A stretch of DNA of 64,000 bases from a halophilic archaeon (GCA_003298465.1 QNGA01000001.1:1-64000), one strand, 5' to 3'; numbered from the stretch's first letter, positions 1-8,265 are shown. The notes: generated by a model not told the origin, from the sequence alone. Translations and numbers: made by a program.

Positions 1-124
1 TCCCGATCCATAGGGCAGTTTGGCCACGTGTTACTGAGCTATCCGCCACGAGTGTGAACTCGTGCGACTAGCATGGCTAAATCGAACTCCGATAGCAATG
101 GCCTCCGGCAGGATCAACCGGAAT
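1..124 (-). rRNA. rrs: 16S ribosomal RNA, 5' end only (partial)
   Basis: Read on the minus strand, this begins ATTCCGGTTGATCCTGCCGG, the conserved start of archaeal 16S rRNA, and continues with the conserved AGTCCGATTTAGCCATGC and CACGTGGCCAAACTGCCC segments. The gene runs leftward off the window, so only its first 124 nt are visible. The 5' end is placed at 124 by the ATTCCGG motif. It should be followed by the rest of an rRNA operon outside the window. Leader and promoters lie to the right, from 125 to about 800. Confidence 0.97.
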
Positions 125-440
125 GGTTCCGAGCACGAAGGCTCGGTGGGTCTGGCGGAGACACTATGCGTAATGCATGTGCTATGTGGTCCGTCAGTTC
201 GACGACCCCAGACCAATCTGCTGGTCGGGTGTCACCGAACTGCCAAGGCTAACATCAGATTCCATCGTGTACGGCGGACCGCAGGGGTGGAATCCTCATT
301 TCCTCCGGACTTGAGTAGAGGCGAGGAAGGGTATTAAACCCTTCGAAGCGCCTCCAACAGGTGGGCAACCCCCACCTGATCGGCCCGGGATTGCGGAACG
401 AATTGAACGTTCCGCGGATCGCGTCGAATCTTTCTTCGCG
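125..440 (-). other. 16S rRNA transcribed leader / processing-stem region
   Basis: The region lies between the 16S 5' end and the last promoter repeat and has no credible ORF. Directly upstream of 16S is a hairpin at 129-146 (CCGAGC-cttcgt-GCTCGG on the transcript). Haloarchaeal 16S precursors are normally cut in a long stem formed by sequences flanking 16S (bulge-helix-bulge). The left arm should lie here, but the matching 3' arm is outside the window, so the stem cannot be verified. Confidence 0.6.
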
Positions 441-462
441 TGCTTATCCAAGGCCCCCATTT

Positions 463-480
463 TACTTAAGGGCGTCGGAT
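463..480 (-). promoter_or_regulatory. rRNA operon promoter repeat, proximal
   Basis: On the minus strand this reads ATCCGACGCCCTTAAGTA: a CGACG element followed by a box A at 463-470 (CTTAAGTA). The same arrangement occurs at 542-558, about 79 bp upstream in the transcript sense. Tandem near-identical promoters before the 16S leader are typical of haloarchaeal rRNA operons. Confidence 0.75.
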
Positions 481-541
481 TCCGCTCGCCTTCAACGAGA
501 CCGTCGAAGGCGCGTTTCCATCCATTCCGAGTGCCCTGTTG

Positions 542-558
542 TACTTAAGGGCGTCGAA
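542..558 (-). promoter_or_regulatory. rRNA operon promoter repeat
   Basis: On the minus strand this reads ATTCGACGCCCTTAAGTA, nearly the same as the repeat at 463-480, with box A CTTAAGTA at 542-549. The shared TTCGACG/TCCGACG element upstream of box A marks both as members of one promoter family. Confidence 0.78.
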
Positions 559-658
559 TCGAACGTATCTCCGTCCGACGGTTTCGGACGATGATGATAG
601 TTCGGTTGCGCCGTGCGGTCGAGGGCACCGGAACGGTGTGCTTCCGCCCGCCGAACGC

Positions 659-680
659 CATTTAAAGGCTCCGGAATCGG
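659..680 (-). promoter_or_regulatory. rRNA operon promoter repeat (diverged)
   Basis: On the minus strand ATTCCGGAGCCTTTAAATG carries a good box A (CTTTAAATG, 659-667), but the upstream element is CCGGAG rather than CGACG. It falls between the clear repeats at 542 and 742, so it is most simply one more tandem promoter. Confidence 0.6.
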
Positions 681-735
681 GCGGCCACCCGGCGGGGAAA
701 ACCACCGGGCGGCGTTCGCATCTGTACGAATGGCA

Positions 736-760
736 GGGTTACATTTAACCCCGTCGAACG
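736..760 (-). promoter_or_regulatory. rRNA operon promoter repeat, strong match
   Basis: On the minus strand this reads CGTTCGACGGGGTTAAATG, followed by TAACCC. TTCGACGGGG plus box A TTAAATG (742-748) is the closest of the series to the known haloarchaeal rRNA promoter type. Confidence 0.8.
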
Positions 761-778
761 AGACCCGCTTCGGGACGT

Positions 779-798
779 ATTGACTAACACCGTCGACC
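779..798 (-). promoter_or_regulatory. Degenerate distal rRNA promoter repeat
   Basis: On the minus strand this reads GGTCGACGGTGTTAGTCAAT. It keeps the TCGACGGTG part of the rRNA promoter repeat, but box A is weak (TTAGTCA). It could be a fifth, distal promoter of the tandem series or a decayed copy. Confidence 0.35.
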
Positions 799-799
799 C

Positions 800-1034
800 A
801 CTCGCTGGCGAGAGCTCGTCGAGAACGACCCCGTCGTACACGGTGAGCGAAGCAGTGGCTGTGTCGACGTGTGCTGGCGGAGTCGGACCTCCGGAGCGTC
901 CTCGTCCAGTCACGATGGGGAGACCGTAGAACGATGTTAGTGCGCGGGTGGAGGCCGAACCGATCATCCCACGCGTCGTGCGTTCGGTGCGGTCGGATGT
1001 GCCCCGCGCAACGGGTACGTACGCAGAGAGCCCT
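800..1034. other. Intergenic stretch without a recognisable gene
   Basis: The short ORFs across this stretch overlap the rRNA promoters and show no family resemblance. I see no tRNA-like fold, and no strong box A other than the degenerate repeat at 779-798. It separates the rRNA promoters from the terminator of the MC1 gene. Confidence 0.5.
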
Positions 1035-1040
1035 AAAAAA
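1035..1040 (-). terminator. T-run terminator of the MC1 gene
   Basis: Six consecutive A on the plus strand give TTTTTT on the minus strand, about 78 nt downstream of the MC1 stop codon. Archaeal polymerase terminates at such oligo-T runs. Confidence 0.5.
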
Positions 1041-1117
1041 CGCTAGCTGACGGTGACGGGGTGTCTACACGAAGAGAAGTCAGTGAAGGCTCGGCTCGAA
1101 CAGACGAGCGCAGTTCG

Positions 1118-1426
1118 TCATTCCTCCAGGTGTTCGATACCTTGCTTGGCGACGTTCGCCTCTGTGATCTCGTCGGGCATCCAGTCCGGCTTGTCCGAGG
1201 GTGCCTCTTCTTCCCAGGCCCAACCCTCGTAGATGTGTACTTTGTCGGTTCCTTTCTCCCGCAAGCGGAGTTCGATTCGGTCGGCTGCGTCCTCCGAACT
1301 CGCTGGTTCGAGACGACGCGCTGCTTTCAGTGCTGCTTGTCGGGGAGTGTTACCCGAGAAGACACTTGATTCGGTACCGTCGGTTTCGCGGAGTGCGAAA
1401 TTTCGCTTACCATCGTCACGTACCAT
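1118..1426 (-). CDS. Non-histone chromosomal protein MC1
   Basis: A 102-residue DNA-bending chromatin protein of the archaeal MC1 family. Visible family signatures are the N-terminal KRNFALRETDG strand, SGNTPRQAALKAARR in the middle, LREKGTDKVHIYEGW and the C-terminal PDWMPDEI motif. Length and layout match MC1, with a slightly longer acidic middle segment (EPASSEDAAD), as expected in a halophile. The ATG at 1426 is chosen because MC1 homology begins there and a strong Shine-Dalgarno (GGAGGAG, 1434-1440) sits just upstream; the longer open frame to 1633 has no homology. MC1 compacts and bends DNA and may influence transcription. A T-run lies downstream at 1035-1040. Confidence 0.93.
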   Translation of the reverse strand: MVRDDGKRNFALRETDGTESSVFSGNTPRQAALKAARRLEPASSEDAADRIELRLREKGTDKVHIYEGWAWEEEAPSDKPDWMPDEITEANVAKQGIEHLEE

Positions 1427-1463
1427 GGTTTTTCTCCTCCATGCCAACCCAGCACAGGGGCCG

Positions 1464-1475
1464 TTATAAATATAT
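1464..1475 (-). promoter_or_regulatory. Box A/TATA element of the MC1 gene
   Basis: ATATATTTATAA on the minus strand, about 40 bp before the ATG, predicts a start near 1444 and a leader of about 18 nt containing the Shine-Dalgarno. A second TATA-like stretch at 1505-1516 (AAATATTATAAA) may be an alternative start. Confidence 0.65.
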
Positions 1476-1632
1476 CGCTGATATGAGCGGTTTCGTTCGA
1501 TAGGTTTATAATATTTGATGAGCCGCTCGGATACGACACCGCGCCAGGGGCCGAAAAGCCAGGCAAAGTAAGTGGTTCGGAACCGTACGCGTGACAGAGG
1601 GACGCGAACGGAGAACAGTATGGTAGAAAACA

Positions 1633-1640
1633 CTTAAGTA
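1633..1640 (+). promoter_or_regulatory. Box A upstream of the 1675 gene and pyrD
   Basis: CTTAAGTA lies about 35-42 bp upstream of the ATG at 1675, predicting a very short leader. It is probably the promoter for the small ORF and pyrD together. Confidence 0.55.
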
Positions 1641-1674
1641 CATGCTGTAGCGAACCACTGCATACGATACCTCG

Positions 1675-1872
1675 ATGGTACGGAAAAAGAAGCTCAGCCC
1701 GAGTGGCGCGAAAGACGAAGACGGCGAATACCACAACGTCCACGTGAACCTCCACGAGGACGAGCTGGCCGTCGCCGGCATGGAGATCGGCGACGAGGTG
1801 TTCGTCCGCGTCCGGGAAGACAAGATCATCATCCAGAAGGCCGACAAGGACGAGGTCGAGCACGAATTCTGA
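1675..1872 (+). CDS. Small conserved haloarchaeal protein, AbrB-like fold possible
   Basis: A 65-residue acidic protein starting MVRKKKLSPSG. The pattern of a beta-rich core ending EIGDEVFVRVREDKIIIQK resembles swapped-hairpin AbrB/SpoVT domains, where a hydrophobic G-D-x-V strand precedes a strand of alternating hydrophobic residues. That likeness is inferred, since the protein is short and I recognise no defined family. It ends just before pyrD and probably shares its transcript; I recall similar small proteins next to pyrD in other haloarchaea, from memory only. The function is unknown. Confidence 0.75.
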   Translation: MVRKKKLSPSGAKDEDGEYHNVHVNLHEDELAVAGMEIGDEVFVRVREDKIIIQKADKDEVEHEF

Positions 1873-1924
1873 ACTCGTCGTGGCAGGTCCACGCGAGATG
1901 TCCGTCGTTTCATCTACGAGATTC

Positions 1925-2977
1925 ATGAACGGATACGACGCCGTCAAGCCACTGTTGTTCCGACTACCGGCCGAAACCGCCCACGGGACCGTCCACGCGC
2001 TGCTACGGGGCGTCCAGGGAACGGCGGTCGAGCGACTGCTCGCGTCGCGGTATCGGGTCACCGACCCGCGACTCGAGGTCGAGGCGTTCGGTCAGTCGTT
2101 TCCGAACCCCGTCGGCGTCGCCGCCGGGTTCGACAAGAACGCACAGATTCCCTCGGCGCTGGCCAGCCTCGGCTTCGGCCACGTCGAGGTCGGCGGCGTG
2201 ACCGCCGAGGCTCAGGAGGGGAACCCCCGTCCGCGGATGTTCCGCTTGCGGGAGGACGACGCCATCGTCAACCGGATGGGGTTCAACAACCACGGTGCGG
2301 ACCGCATCGGCGCGCGCATGGCGAGTCAGTCGCTCCCGGAGGTGCCGGTCGGCGTGAACATCGGCAAGTCGAAGTCCGCCCCGCTGGAGAGCGCCGAGGA
2401 GGACTACCTCTACACGTACGAGCGCGTGGCCGCACACGCGGACTACTTCGTCGTCAACGTCTCCAGTCCGAACACGCCGGGGCTCCGGGAACTCCAGAAC
2501 AGGGAGAACCTCGAACGCATCCTGACGACGCTACGGGACGCCGGCGCGAGCCCGCTGCTCGTCAAACTCTCGCCCGACCTTCCCGATTCCGCGGTCGAAG
2601 ACGCGTTGGACCTCGTGGGAGAACTCGGACTCGACGGCGTCATCGCCACGAACACCACCACGGAACGTCAGAATCTCCGCAGCGAGCACCGCGACGAGGA
2701 GGGCGGACTCTCGGGGCGTCCGCTCGAGCCCCGGGCGACGGAGATGGTCCGGTTCGTCGCCGAGCGCGTCGACGTCCCCGTCGTCGGCGTCGGCGGCGTG
2801 TTCACCGCCGAGGACGCCTACCGGAAGTTACGCGCGGGCGCGCACGTGGTTCAACTGTACACCGGGCTGGTCTATCGCGGTCCGTCCATCGCGCGCGACG
2901 TCAACGCGGGGCTGCTGGAACTGCTGGAGCGCGACGGCTTCGACTCGGTCGAGGACGCCATCGGCGAGGACCTCTAA
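1925..2977 (+). CDS. pyrD: Dihydroorotate dehydrogenase (quinone), class 2
   Basis: Oxidises dihydroorotate to orotate in pyrimidine synthesis, using FMN and the membrane quinone pool. The 350-residue product has the N-terminal helix typical of class 2 enzymes (YDAVKPLLFRLPAETAH), FMN/substrate motifs GFDKNAQ, NRMGFNNHGAD, the catalytic-loop NVSSPNTPGLRELQ, KLSPDLPD, ATNTTTER, and the phosphate-binding VGVGGVFTAEDAY with QLYTGLVY. The serine of NVSSPNT is the class 2 catalytic base position. The ATG at 1925 is preferred: homology starts at MNGYDAVKPLL, and the upstream GTG (1880) or ATG (1898) would add a non-homologous tail. A HAD hydrolase follows 24 bp downstream. Confidence 0.93.
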   Translation: MNGYDAVKPLLFRLPAETAHGTVHALLRGVQGTAVERLLASRYRVTDPRLEVEAFGQSFPNPVGVAAGFDKNAQIPSALASLGFGHVEVGGVTAEAQEGNPRPRMFRLREDDAIVNRMGFNNHGADRIGARMASQSLPEVPVGVNIGKSKSAPLESAEEDYLYTYERVAAHADYFVVNVSSPNTPGLRELQNRENLERILTTLRDAGASPLLVKLSPDLPDSAVEDALDLVGELGLDGVIATNTTTERQNLRSEHRDEEGGLSGRPLEPRATEMVRFVAERVDVPVVGVGGVFTAEDAYRKLRAGAHVVQLYTGLVYRGPSIARDVNAGLLELLERDGFDSVEDAIGEDL

Positions 2978-3001
2978 GGAACTCGGGCGTCTACCGCCGG
3001 T

Positions 3002-3682
3002 ATGTTCGACCCGGACGAGGTCACGACCGTCACCTTCGATTCGTACGGCACGCTCGTCGACGTGGACGACGCCGAGCGTGCGCTCGCCGACTACGTCGAG
3101 ACGCCGGAGTCCATCTCTCGGCTCTGGCGCACCCGGTCGCTCGAATACGCCTTCCTCGTCGGACAGTTAGACGCCTACGAACCGTTCTACGAGCTGAACC
3201 GCCACGCCCTGCAGTACGCGCTCGACTCGCACGGCGTCGACCTCTCGGCGGACGAGCGCGACGAGGTTCTCTCGGTGTACCACGAACTCGACGTCTTCGA
3301 CGACGTTCGCCCGGGGATGGAGCGCCTCCACGAGGCGGGCTACGACCTCTACGTTCTCTCGAACGGCAACCCGGAGATGCTCGATTCGCTGGTCGACCAC
3401 GCGGACATCGAGGACCTGGTCGAGGACACCATCAGCGCGGACGAGATTCGGCAGTTCAAGCCGGCCGCCGACCTCTATCGCCACGCCGCCGGACGAACGG
3501 GGACGCCCATCGACCGGATAGCGCACGTCGCCGGCGGGCAGTTCGACGTGATGGGTGCCGACCACGCCGGAATGAGGACCGTCTGGGTGAACCGCGACGA
3601 CAGCCCGCCGGAGCCGTTCGACGGCGAACCGGACGCGACGGTCGCGGACATCGAGGCGGCCGCGGAGAAACTGACGAACTGA
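3002..3682 (+). CDS. Haloacid dehalogenase type II-like HAD hydrolase
   Basis: A 226-residue protein of HAD subfamily IA. The nucleophile Asp13 lies in TFDSYGTLVD; the D-x-Y-G-T pattern, with tyrosine two residues after the nucleophile, is that of L-2-haloacid dehalogenases, unlike phosphatases, which have a second aspartate there. Motif II is VLSNGNPEM, the motif III lysine is in RQFKPAADLY, and the late acidic region is HVAGGQFDVMGADHAGM. The motifs support hydrolysis of a C-halogen or similar small substrate, but the real substrate is unknown. It is co-directional with pyrD and converges on pheT with an 8 bp gap. Confidence 0.85.
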   Translation: MFDPDEVTTVTFDSYGTLVDVDDAERALADYVETPESISRLWRTRSLEYAFLVGQLDAYEPFYELNRHALQYALDSHGVDLSADERDEVLSVYHELDVFDDVRPGMERLHEAGYDLYVLSNGNPEMLDSLVDHADIEDLVEDTISADEIRQFKPAADLYRHAAGRTGTPIDRIAHVAGGQFDVMGADHAGMRTVWVNRDDSPPEPFDGEPDATVADIEAAAEKLTN

Positions 3683-3690
3683 GGTTCGCG

Positions 3691-5406
3691 TTATTCTAGC
3701 GCGTCCAGCCGGAACTCGAACGCCGCCACCGGCAGTTCGAGGTCGTGGTCCACGAGCACCGCCGGATGAATCTCGCCGACGACGCCGACCGACCGGCCGT
3801 CCAGGACCACTTCCGCGGCGCGACCGTCGATGAAGCTGGGATGGTCGGTGGCCGGCGTCGCCAGTTCGACGTCGAAGTTGCGCGCGACGGCCTGCAGGCG
3901 CGCCTTCGCGTCCTCGTAGGAGGCGTCGTGGCGCGCGAGCACGCCGGCCACGGTGCGGTGCTCGGCGACGCCGGTGTTCTCGCTCTCGTCGACGTGGGCC
4001 GCCAGTCCGATCTCGGCGAGGTCCTGGGGGTACGAACGGTGCGTGTTGTTCTCCAGGACGACCAGAAGCGACGGAAGCGCCCACGTGCGGAGCATCGTGT
4101 AGTCCTCGCTGTAGGGGTTCTTGATGGTCGCCGGCTCGTCGGCCCCGAGCGCGTCGTCCCCGGGCGAGACGTTCATGCGCTCGAAGTTGTCCGCCTCGCT
4201 TATCATGTGGAAGTTCAGCATATCCTCGAAGCCCAGTCCGACGAGCACCTCGCGGGCGGCGTCTTCGAGGTTCGAACGCTCGTGGCGGCCGCCGACGGTC
4301 CCCACGTCGGGGTAGTGCGGCGAGAGGTCGTTGAACCCGTACGCCCGTCCCACGTCGTCGACGACGTCGACGGGATGGAGCACGTCGACGCGGTAGGGCG
4401 GAATCTCGACGTCGTAGACGAGGTCGCCGTCCGCGCTCTCGGCTGTCTCGCCGTCGAGGCCGGAGCGTTCGAGCAGGTCGACGACCTCGTCGGGACCGAG
4501 GTCGATTCCCAGCGTCCGCTCGACGGCGTCGTGGGTGACCGTCTTCGACCGGACCCCGAGGTCGGGCCGGACCAGGGTGCGGTCCGGATAGTCCACCTCG
4601 ACCGACTCGACGGTCGCCCCGCGGGCGTCGAGCGCGTAGCAGATGATGGTGCACATGTGGTCGATGGTCCACTGGTCGGTGCCCGTGAGTTCGACGAACA
4701 GGTTGCGGGACTCGGTGGACACCTCGGTCCGGCGGCCGTTGATGACCGGCGGGAACGAGAACAGCCCGATGTCGTCGTAGATGGCCGGGAATCGGTCGTG
4801 TTCCTCGACCAGCGGCGCGTACGTCTCGCCGGTCGGATGCGAGCGCAGGACCTCGGCGGGCGTCATCTCCGCGTCCGAGTCGAGCGGGACGAACCGGTCG
4901 CCGTCGGGGTCGATGCCGCGGTAGGTGATGGAGTTCCCGACGTCGTCGTCGGTCGCCGCCTGCCCTTTCAGCATCGTCAGGTCGTGGATGCCGATGGCGC
5001 CCTTGGCGCGCTTGCGGCCCATCGTGGCGTGGAGCTTCTCCTGTAGCTGGATGAGCGAGTCGAGCGCGGCCTCGTCCAGGTCGACGCCGCGGACGACCGC
5101 GCCGGTGACGTACGGGCGTTCGTCGGGGACGTCCTCGACCTGGATGGTCCAGTCGGCGTCGTTGGTCTCGGGGACGTAGACGCCCCGGTCGTCGCCGTAC
5201 TGGTAGCGCAGCGAGCGCGCGACGCCCTCGACGGAGAGACGGTCGAGGCGGTCCGGGGCGAACTCCAGTTGCATCTCCCCGTCCTCCGTCTCGCCCTCGT
5301 ACTCCAGGCCGAGCGCGAACAGGTCGTCTTTGAGTTCTTCGTCGTCCTTTTCGCCGTGGCCGGTCAGCGTACGTAGCTCGTCGGGGTCGACGTCGACGAC
5401 TGGCAT
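3691..5406 (-). CDS. pheT: Phenylalanine-tRNA ligase beta subunit
   Basis: The beta subunit of heterotetrameric PheRS, 571 residues, the length of the archaeal/eukaryotic-type beta chain, which lacks the bacterial tRNA-binding and anticodon-binding extensions. It starts MPVVDVDPDELRTLTG and contains the B3/B4-like region and a B5 DNA-binding-like fold around residues 280-350 (SKTVTHDAVERTLGIDLGPDEV, VPPYRVDVLHPVDVVDDVGRAYG-like). The C-terminal catalytic-like module ends in AEVVLDGRSVGVVGEIHP. It overlaps the end of pheS by one base (TGATG), so the two are translationally coupled. Confidence 0.95.
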   Translation of the reverse strand: MPVVDVDPDELRTLTGHGEKDDEELKDDLFALGLEYEGETEDGEMQLEFAPDRLDRLSVEGVARSLRYQYGDDRGVYVPETNDADWTIQVEDVPDERPYVTGAVVRGVDLDEAALDSLIQLQEKLHATMGRKRAKGAIGIHDLTMLKGQAATDDDVGNSITYRGIDPDGDRFVPLDSDAEMTPAEVLRSHPTGETYAPLVEEHDRFPAIYDDIGLFSFPPVINGRRTEVSTESRNLFVELTGTDQWTIDHMCTIICYALDARGATVESVEVDYPDRTLVRPDLGVRSKTVTHDAVERTLGIDLGPDEVVDLLERSGLDGETAESADGDLVYDVEIPPYRVDVLHPVDVVDDVGRAYGFNDLSPHYPDVGTVGGRHERSNLEDAAREVLVGLGFEDMLNFHMISEADNFERMNVSPGDDALGADEPATIKNPYSEDYTMLRTWALPSLLVVLENNTHRSYPQDLAEIGLAAHVDESENTGVAEHRTVAGVLARHDASYEDAKARLQAVARNFDVELATPATDHPSFIDGRAAEVVLDGRSVGVVGEIHPAVLVDHDLELPVAAFEFRLDALE

Positions 5407-6914
5407 CAGTGTAGCACCTCCGTGTTCCGCAGCAGTTCGAGGTCACACAGCGTCCCGTGGACGTCGCGGATGTCCTCGAAGCCGTACATCAGCATGAGCA
5501 GCCGTTCCAGCGAGAGGCCCCAGGCCATCACGTCGCAGTCGACGCCCAGCGGCTCCAGGACCTCCGGGCGGAACATCCCGCTGTTGCCCACCTCGATGAG
5601 TTCTCCGGTCTCGGGGTGGGTGCCGAACAGTTCGAAACTGGGCTCCGTGTAGGGGTTGTAGTGGGGCTTGTACTGCAGGTCGGTGATGCCGAACTGCTCG
5701 TAGAACTCCTCGAACGTTCCCATCAGGTCGCGCACGGAGAGGTCCTCGGCCATCACCCAGCCCTCTATCTGGAAGAACTCCAGCAGGTGGGTCGGGTCGA
5801 GCGTGTCGTTGCGGTACACCTTCTCCACGCTGAAGAAGCGCTGTGGCGGTTCGAGGTCCCCCTGCGCGTACCCGGAGAGGTAACGCATCGACAGCGACGT
5901 CGTGTGGCCCCGGAGCGCGATGGCCTCGGCGAACTCCTCGCTCCACGGCGAGTGGTAGCCCTCGCCGTCCTCGCCGACGCCCTCGCGGTGGGCGCGCTCG
6001 ACGCGCTCGACGAGGTCGTCCGGCAGGTCGTCGATGTCGGTCGGATTCGAGAGGGCGAACCGGTCCCAGTGGGTGCGCGCCGGGTGGTCCTGGGGCATGA
6101 ACAGGCAGTCGTTTATCCAGAAGTCGGCGTCGGCGTGGGGTCCCTCCATCTCCCGGAAGCCCATGCCGACGAGCACGTCCTTCACGCGGTTCGCCGTCTG
6201 GCGGAGGATGTGGACCTTGCCGCCGTCGACGCGCTCGGCGTCGGCCTCGACGTTGTACTCGGCGAACTCGACGTCGCGCCACTCGCCGGAGGTCAGCATC
6301 TCGGGGGTCAACTGGCCGACGGTCTCGGCCGCCTCGACCCCTTCCATCATCGCCGTGACGCCCTCGTCGGTCAGCGTCACCGAGCGGACCGCCGACTCGG
6401 AGCGCTCCACCAGTCCCCGGCGTTCGAGTCCGTCGAGCGCGTCCTCGTCCTCGACGGACTCGCCGGCGACGAGCGCTGCCAGGGCGTTCGCCTCGGCGTC
6501 GGCTTTCGGGTCCGCGTCGGCGTCGGCGGTTATCTCGCCGGTCTCGATGCTGCCGTACCCCTTCCGGGCGTAGTTCGAGAGGGCGATGTCCACCTGCGGG
6601 CCGTCGAGGTCCGACCGGCCGATGACCTCGCCCATCGAGACCGACGAGTCGTCCGCGCCCGCGTCCAGCGCCGCGCCGTAGAGGCGGACCTCCGGCAGGC
6701 CGTCCTCGGCGTACTCCTCGCCCTCGTCGGTGAGCGAGACCGACGTCTCGGTGCGTTCGTCCACGTCGACCAGTCCGTCCGATTCGAGTTCGAAGACCGC
6801 CCCCGTCACCGTCTCCGGTTGGAGACCCGTCGCCTCGGCCAGTTGGTCGACCGTTCGTTCCTCCGTCGCGCTCGCGGCTTCCAGCACCGCGGCCTGTGAT
6901 TCTGGTAGCTTCAT
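5406..6914 (-). CDS. pheS: Phenylalanine-tRNA ligase alpha subunit
   Basis: The catalytic alpha subunit of PheRS, 502 residues. The N-terminal part (about 1-200) contains winged-helix repeats (TVDQLAEATGLQPETVTGAVFELE) typical of the archaeal/eukaryotic alpha chain. The C-terminal class II core shows motif 2 (EKVYRNDTLDPTH, FFQIEGWV) and motif 3 (GLSLERLLMLMYG), with the phenylalanine-pocket region FELFGTHP. The ATG at 6914 is chosen because the archaeal protein starts MKLPESQ; the longer open frame to 7130 has no homology. It heads a two-gene pheST operon. Confidence 0.95.
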   Translation of the reverse strand: MKLPESQAAVLEAASATEERTVDQLAEATGLQPETVTGAVFELESDGLVDVDERTETSVSLTDEGEEYAEDGLPEVRLYGAALDAGADDSSVSMGEVIGRSDLDGPQVDIALSNYARKGYGSIETGEITADADADPKADAEANALAALVAGESVEDEDALDGLERRGLVERSESAVRSVTLTDEGVTAMMEGVEAAETVGQLTPEMLTSGEWRDVEFAEYNVEADAERVDGGKVHILRQTANRVKDVLVGMGFREMEGPHADADFWINDCLFMPQDHPARTHWDRFALSNPTDIDDLPDDLVERVERAHREGVGEDGEGYHSPWSEEFAEAIALRGHTTSLSMRYLSGYAQGDLEPPQRFFSVEKVYRNDTLDPTHLLEFFQIEGWVMAEDLSVRDLMGTFEEFYEQFGITDLQYKPHYNPYTEPSFELFGTHPETGELIEVGNSGMFRPEVLEPLGVDCDVMAWGLSLERLLMLMYGFEDIRDVHGTLCDLELLRNTEVLH

Positions 6915-7443
6915 CTCTCGGTGTGGTCTCTGTTTGTTAGTCCCTGTCCGCCGTTTTAGCCCTTCTGAAGGCGGACCGGTCGACGGTCGCCCCGAAGGCG
7001 TCGCGAGCGGTTTCGTGCCCGGCGCCGGGAGTTCCCCGACCGCCGCCGTCGCCGGACGGTCCACCGCTCGCTCAGGCGGCGAAGAAAAACCCGAATCCCG
7101 CGGCTGGACGAGTCTCTCGGTCGATACCACCGTGCCGGGATTCGGATGGCATACTCGGGAGTTGTAGCGAATCAGTAAAAAGCGTTCCGGCGTTCCGGGA
7201 GACGACGCTGGGTCGTCCTCCTGCGCGTCGCCGTCGGCTCCCAGACCCCGACGAAACTAGCAGTACCGGAGACGCTCGTGGCACTCGGAAAGGGGCGTCG
7301 AACGGGGCATGCTTCGTTTCGGCGGACTTCGGACCGCCGGAGGTCCAGCGATTCCGATGGCCGACCAGTCCCTCCGGCGAAGAGCATTGTAACCCGTTCC
7401 CATAGATAAATTTAAGATATTAGACCCTCAATTAAGGGTTGGA
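6915..7443. other. Divergent intergenic region between pheS and the 7444 gene
   Basis: This stretch of about 530 bp has no credible coding ORF; the open frames here are short, arginine-rich shadows. A possible pheS box A is GCTAAAAC on the minus strand at 6953-6960. At the other end lies the promoter and inverted repeat of the 7444 gene. The middle (about 7000-7390) shows no structure I can name. Confidence 0.55.
7411..7439 (+). promoter_or_regulatory. Box A and 16-bp inverted repeat before the 7444 gene
   Basis: Box A TTTAAGAT at 7411-7418 lies 26 bp before the ATG, so the transcript should be nearly leaderless. Between box A and the start codon is a near-perfect inverted repeat ACCCT-cAATTa-AGGGT (7424-7439). 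It covers the predicted transcription start, where a bound repressor would block transcription. Confidence 0.6.
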
Positions 7444-8265
7444 ATGTCTGACGACAGATCGGCAGACCGAACCGACCGACGTTCGACAGGGAAACTACAC
7501 ACCCGCCGTTCGGCGCTGAAGACGCTCTCCGCGGGAAGCGTGGGACTGCTTACGTCAGCGGGAGCCGTTACGCTGGCGAGTGAGAACGCGGCCGCGAGCG
7601 ACCACGTCGACGAGTGGAGCGCCAGCGACACGGCGACGGACACTGCGGCGAACAACTGGTCCAAACAGGTCACCAACCTCAAACTGGAGTACATCCAGGA
7701 AGAGCCGAGCTACTACGATTACCTCTTCACGTTGAACGGGGGAATCGTCGGGCGCAACGAAGACGACCACTCCTACGAGTCCCACTGCATCCGCAACCAC
7801 GGATACAGGGTGACGCTACGGAGTACGGAAGGCGAGTGGTCACTCGGGGAGATAAACGACACCAAGCAACACTACCCGGACAACAGCAGCGACCCGCTCC
7901 CCAACGAGAGCCTGATCGAGGAAGGGATGGACTTCGCCTTCGACCTGTGGGACGACAGCAAGTTGGGTGTAGCGTACACCGCCTACCAGATAGCGGAGAA
8001 GTTCGGCACGCACAGTAGCGACGTCGACAAGGAAGGAAAGATCAAATGGGGGAGAAGTAAGGGCGCGTTCTCGCCGTACTGGACCGACGTGGGCCACTGC
8101 CACCAGATCATAGTTCGGGTCCCGAAAGACTCGTCCTACCACTCCGACTCCCGGGACGTCCACATCCAGCACTGGGCCGACACCAACAACTCTACCGAGA
8201 CGAGGACCGAATACGAACTGTACATGGACTCCGACGGGGGAGTCCCGGGTATCATCTGGGGATAA
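7444..8265 (+). CDS. Exported protein of unknown function (Tat signal)
   Basis: A 273-residue protein. The N-terminus has a twin-arginine-type signal: basic region, HTRRSALKTL, a hydrophobic stretch (AGSVGLLTSAGAVTLAS) and a likely cleavage near residue 45. The mature part is rich in His, Tyr, Trp and acidic residues, with patterns such as HCIRNHGYRVTLRS, DVGHCHQIIVRVP and DVHIQHWADT, and two cysteines (HC..., GHCHQ) that could pair or bind a metal. I recognise no family. Its own promoter with an operator-like repeat suggests regulated expression, and codon use is less GC-extreme than in its neighbours. It could be an extracellular enzyme or a bacteriocin-like or surface protein. Confidence 0.8.
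   Translation: MSDDRSADRTDRRSTGKLHTRRSALKTLSAGSVGLLTSAGAVTLASENAAASDHVDEWSASDTATDTAANNWSKQVTNLKLEYIQEEPSYYDYLFTLNGGIVGRNEDDHSYESHCIRNHGYRVTLRSTEGEWSLGEINDTKQHYPDNSSDPLPNESLIEEGMDFAFDLWDDSKLGVAYTAYQIAEKFGTHSSDVDKEGKIKWGRSKGAFSPYWTDVGHCHQIIVRVPKDSSYHSDSRDVHIQHWADTNNSTETRTEYELYMDSDGGVPGIIWG

Noticed and set aside
662..967. 101-residue minus-strand ORF upstream of 16S
   Set aside because: It overlaps the rRNA promoters, has no homology and no codon periodicity typical of its neighbours.
3167..5446. 759-residue minus-strand open frame over pheT
   Set aside because: It is a GC-driven shadow in another frame of pheT; composition is arginine-rich and no motif is present.
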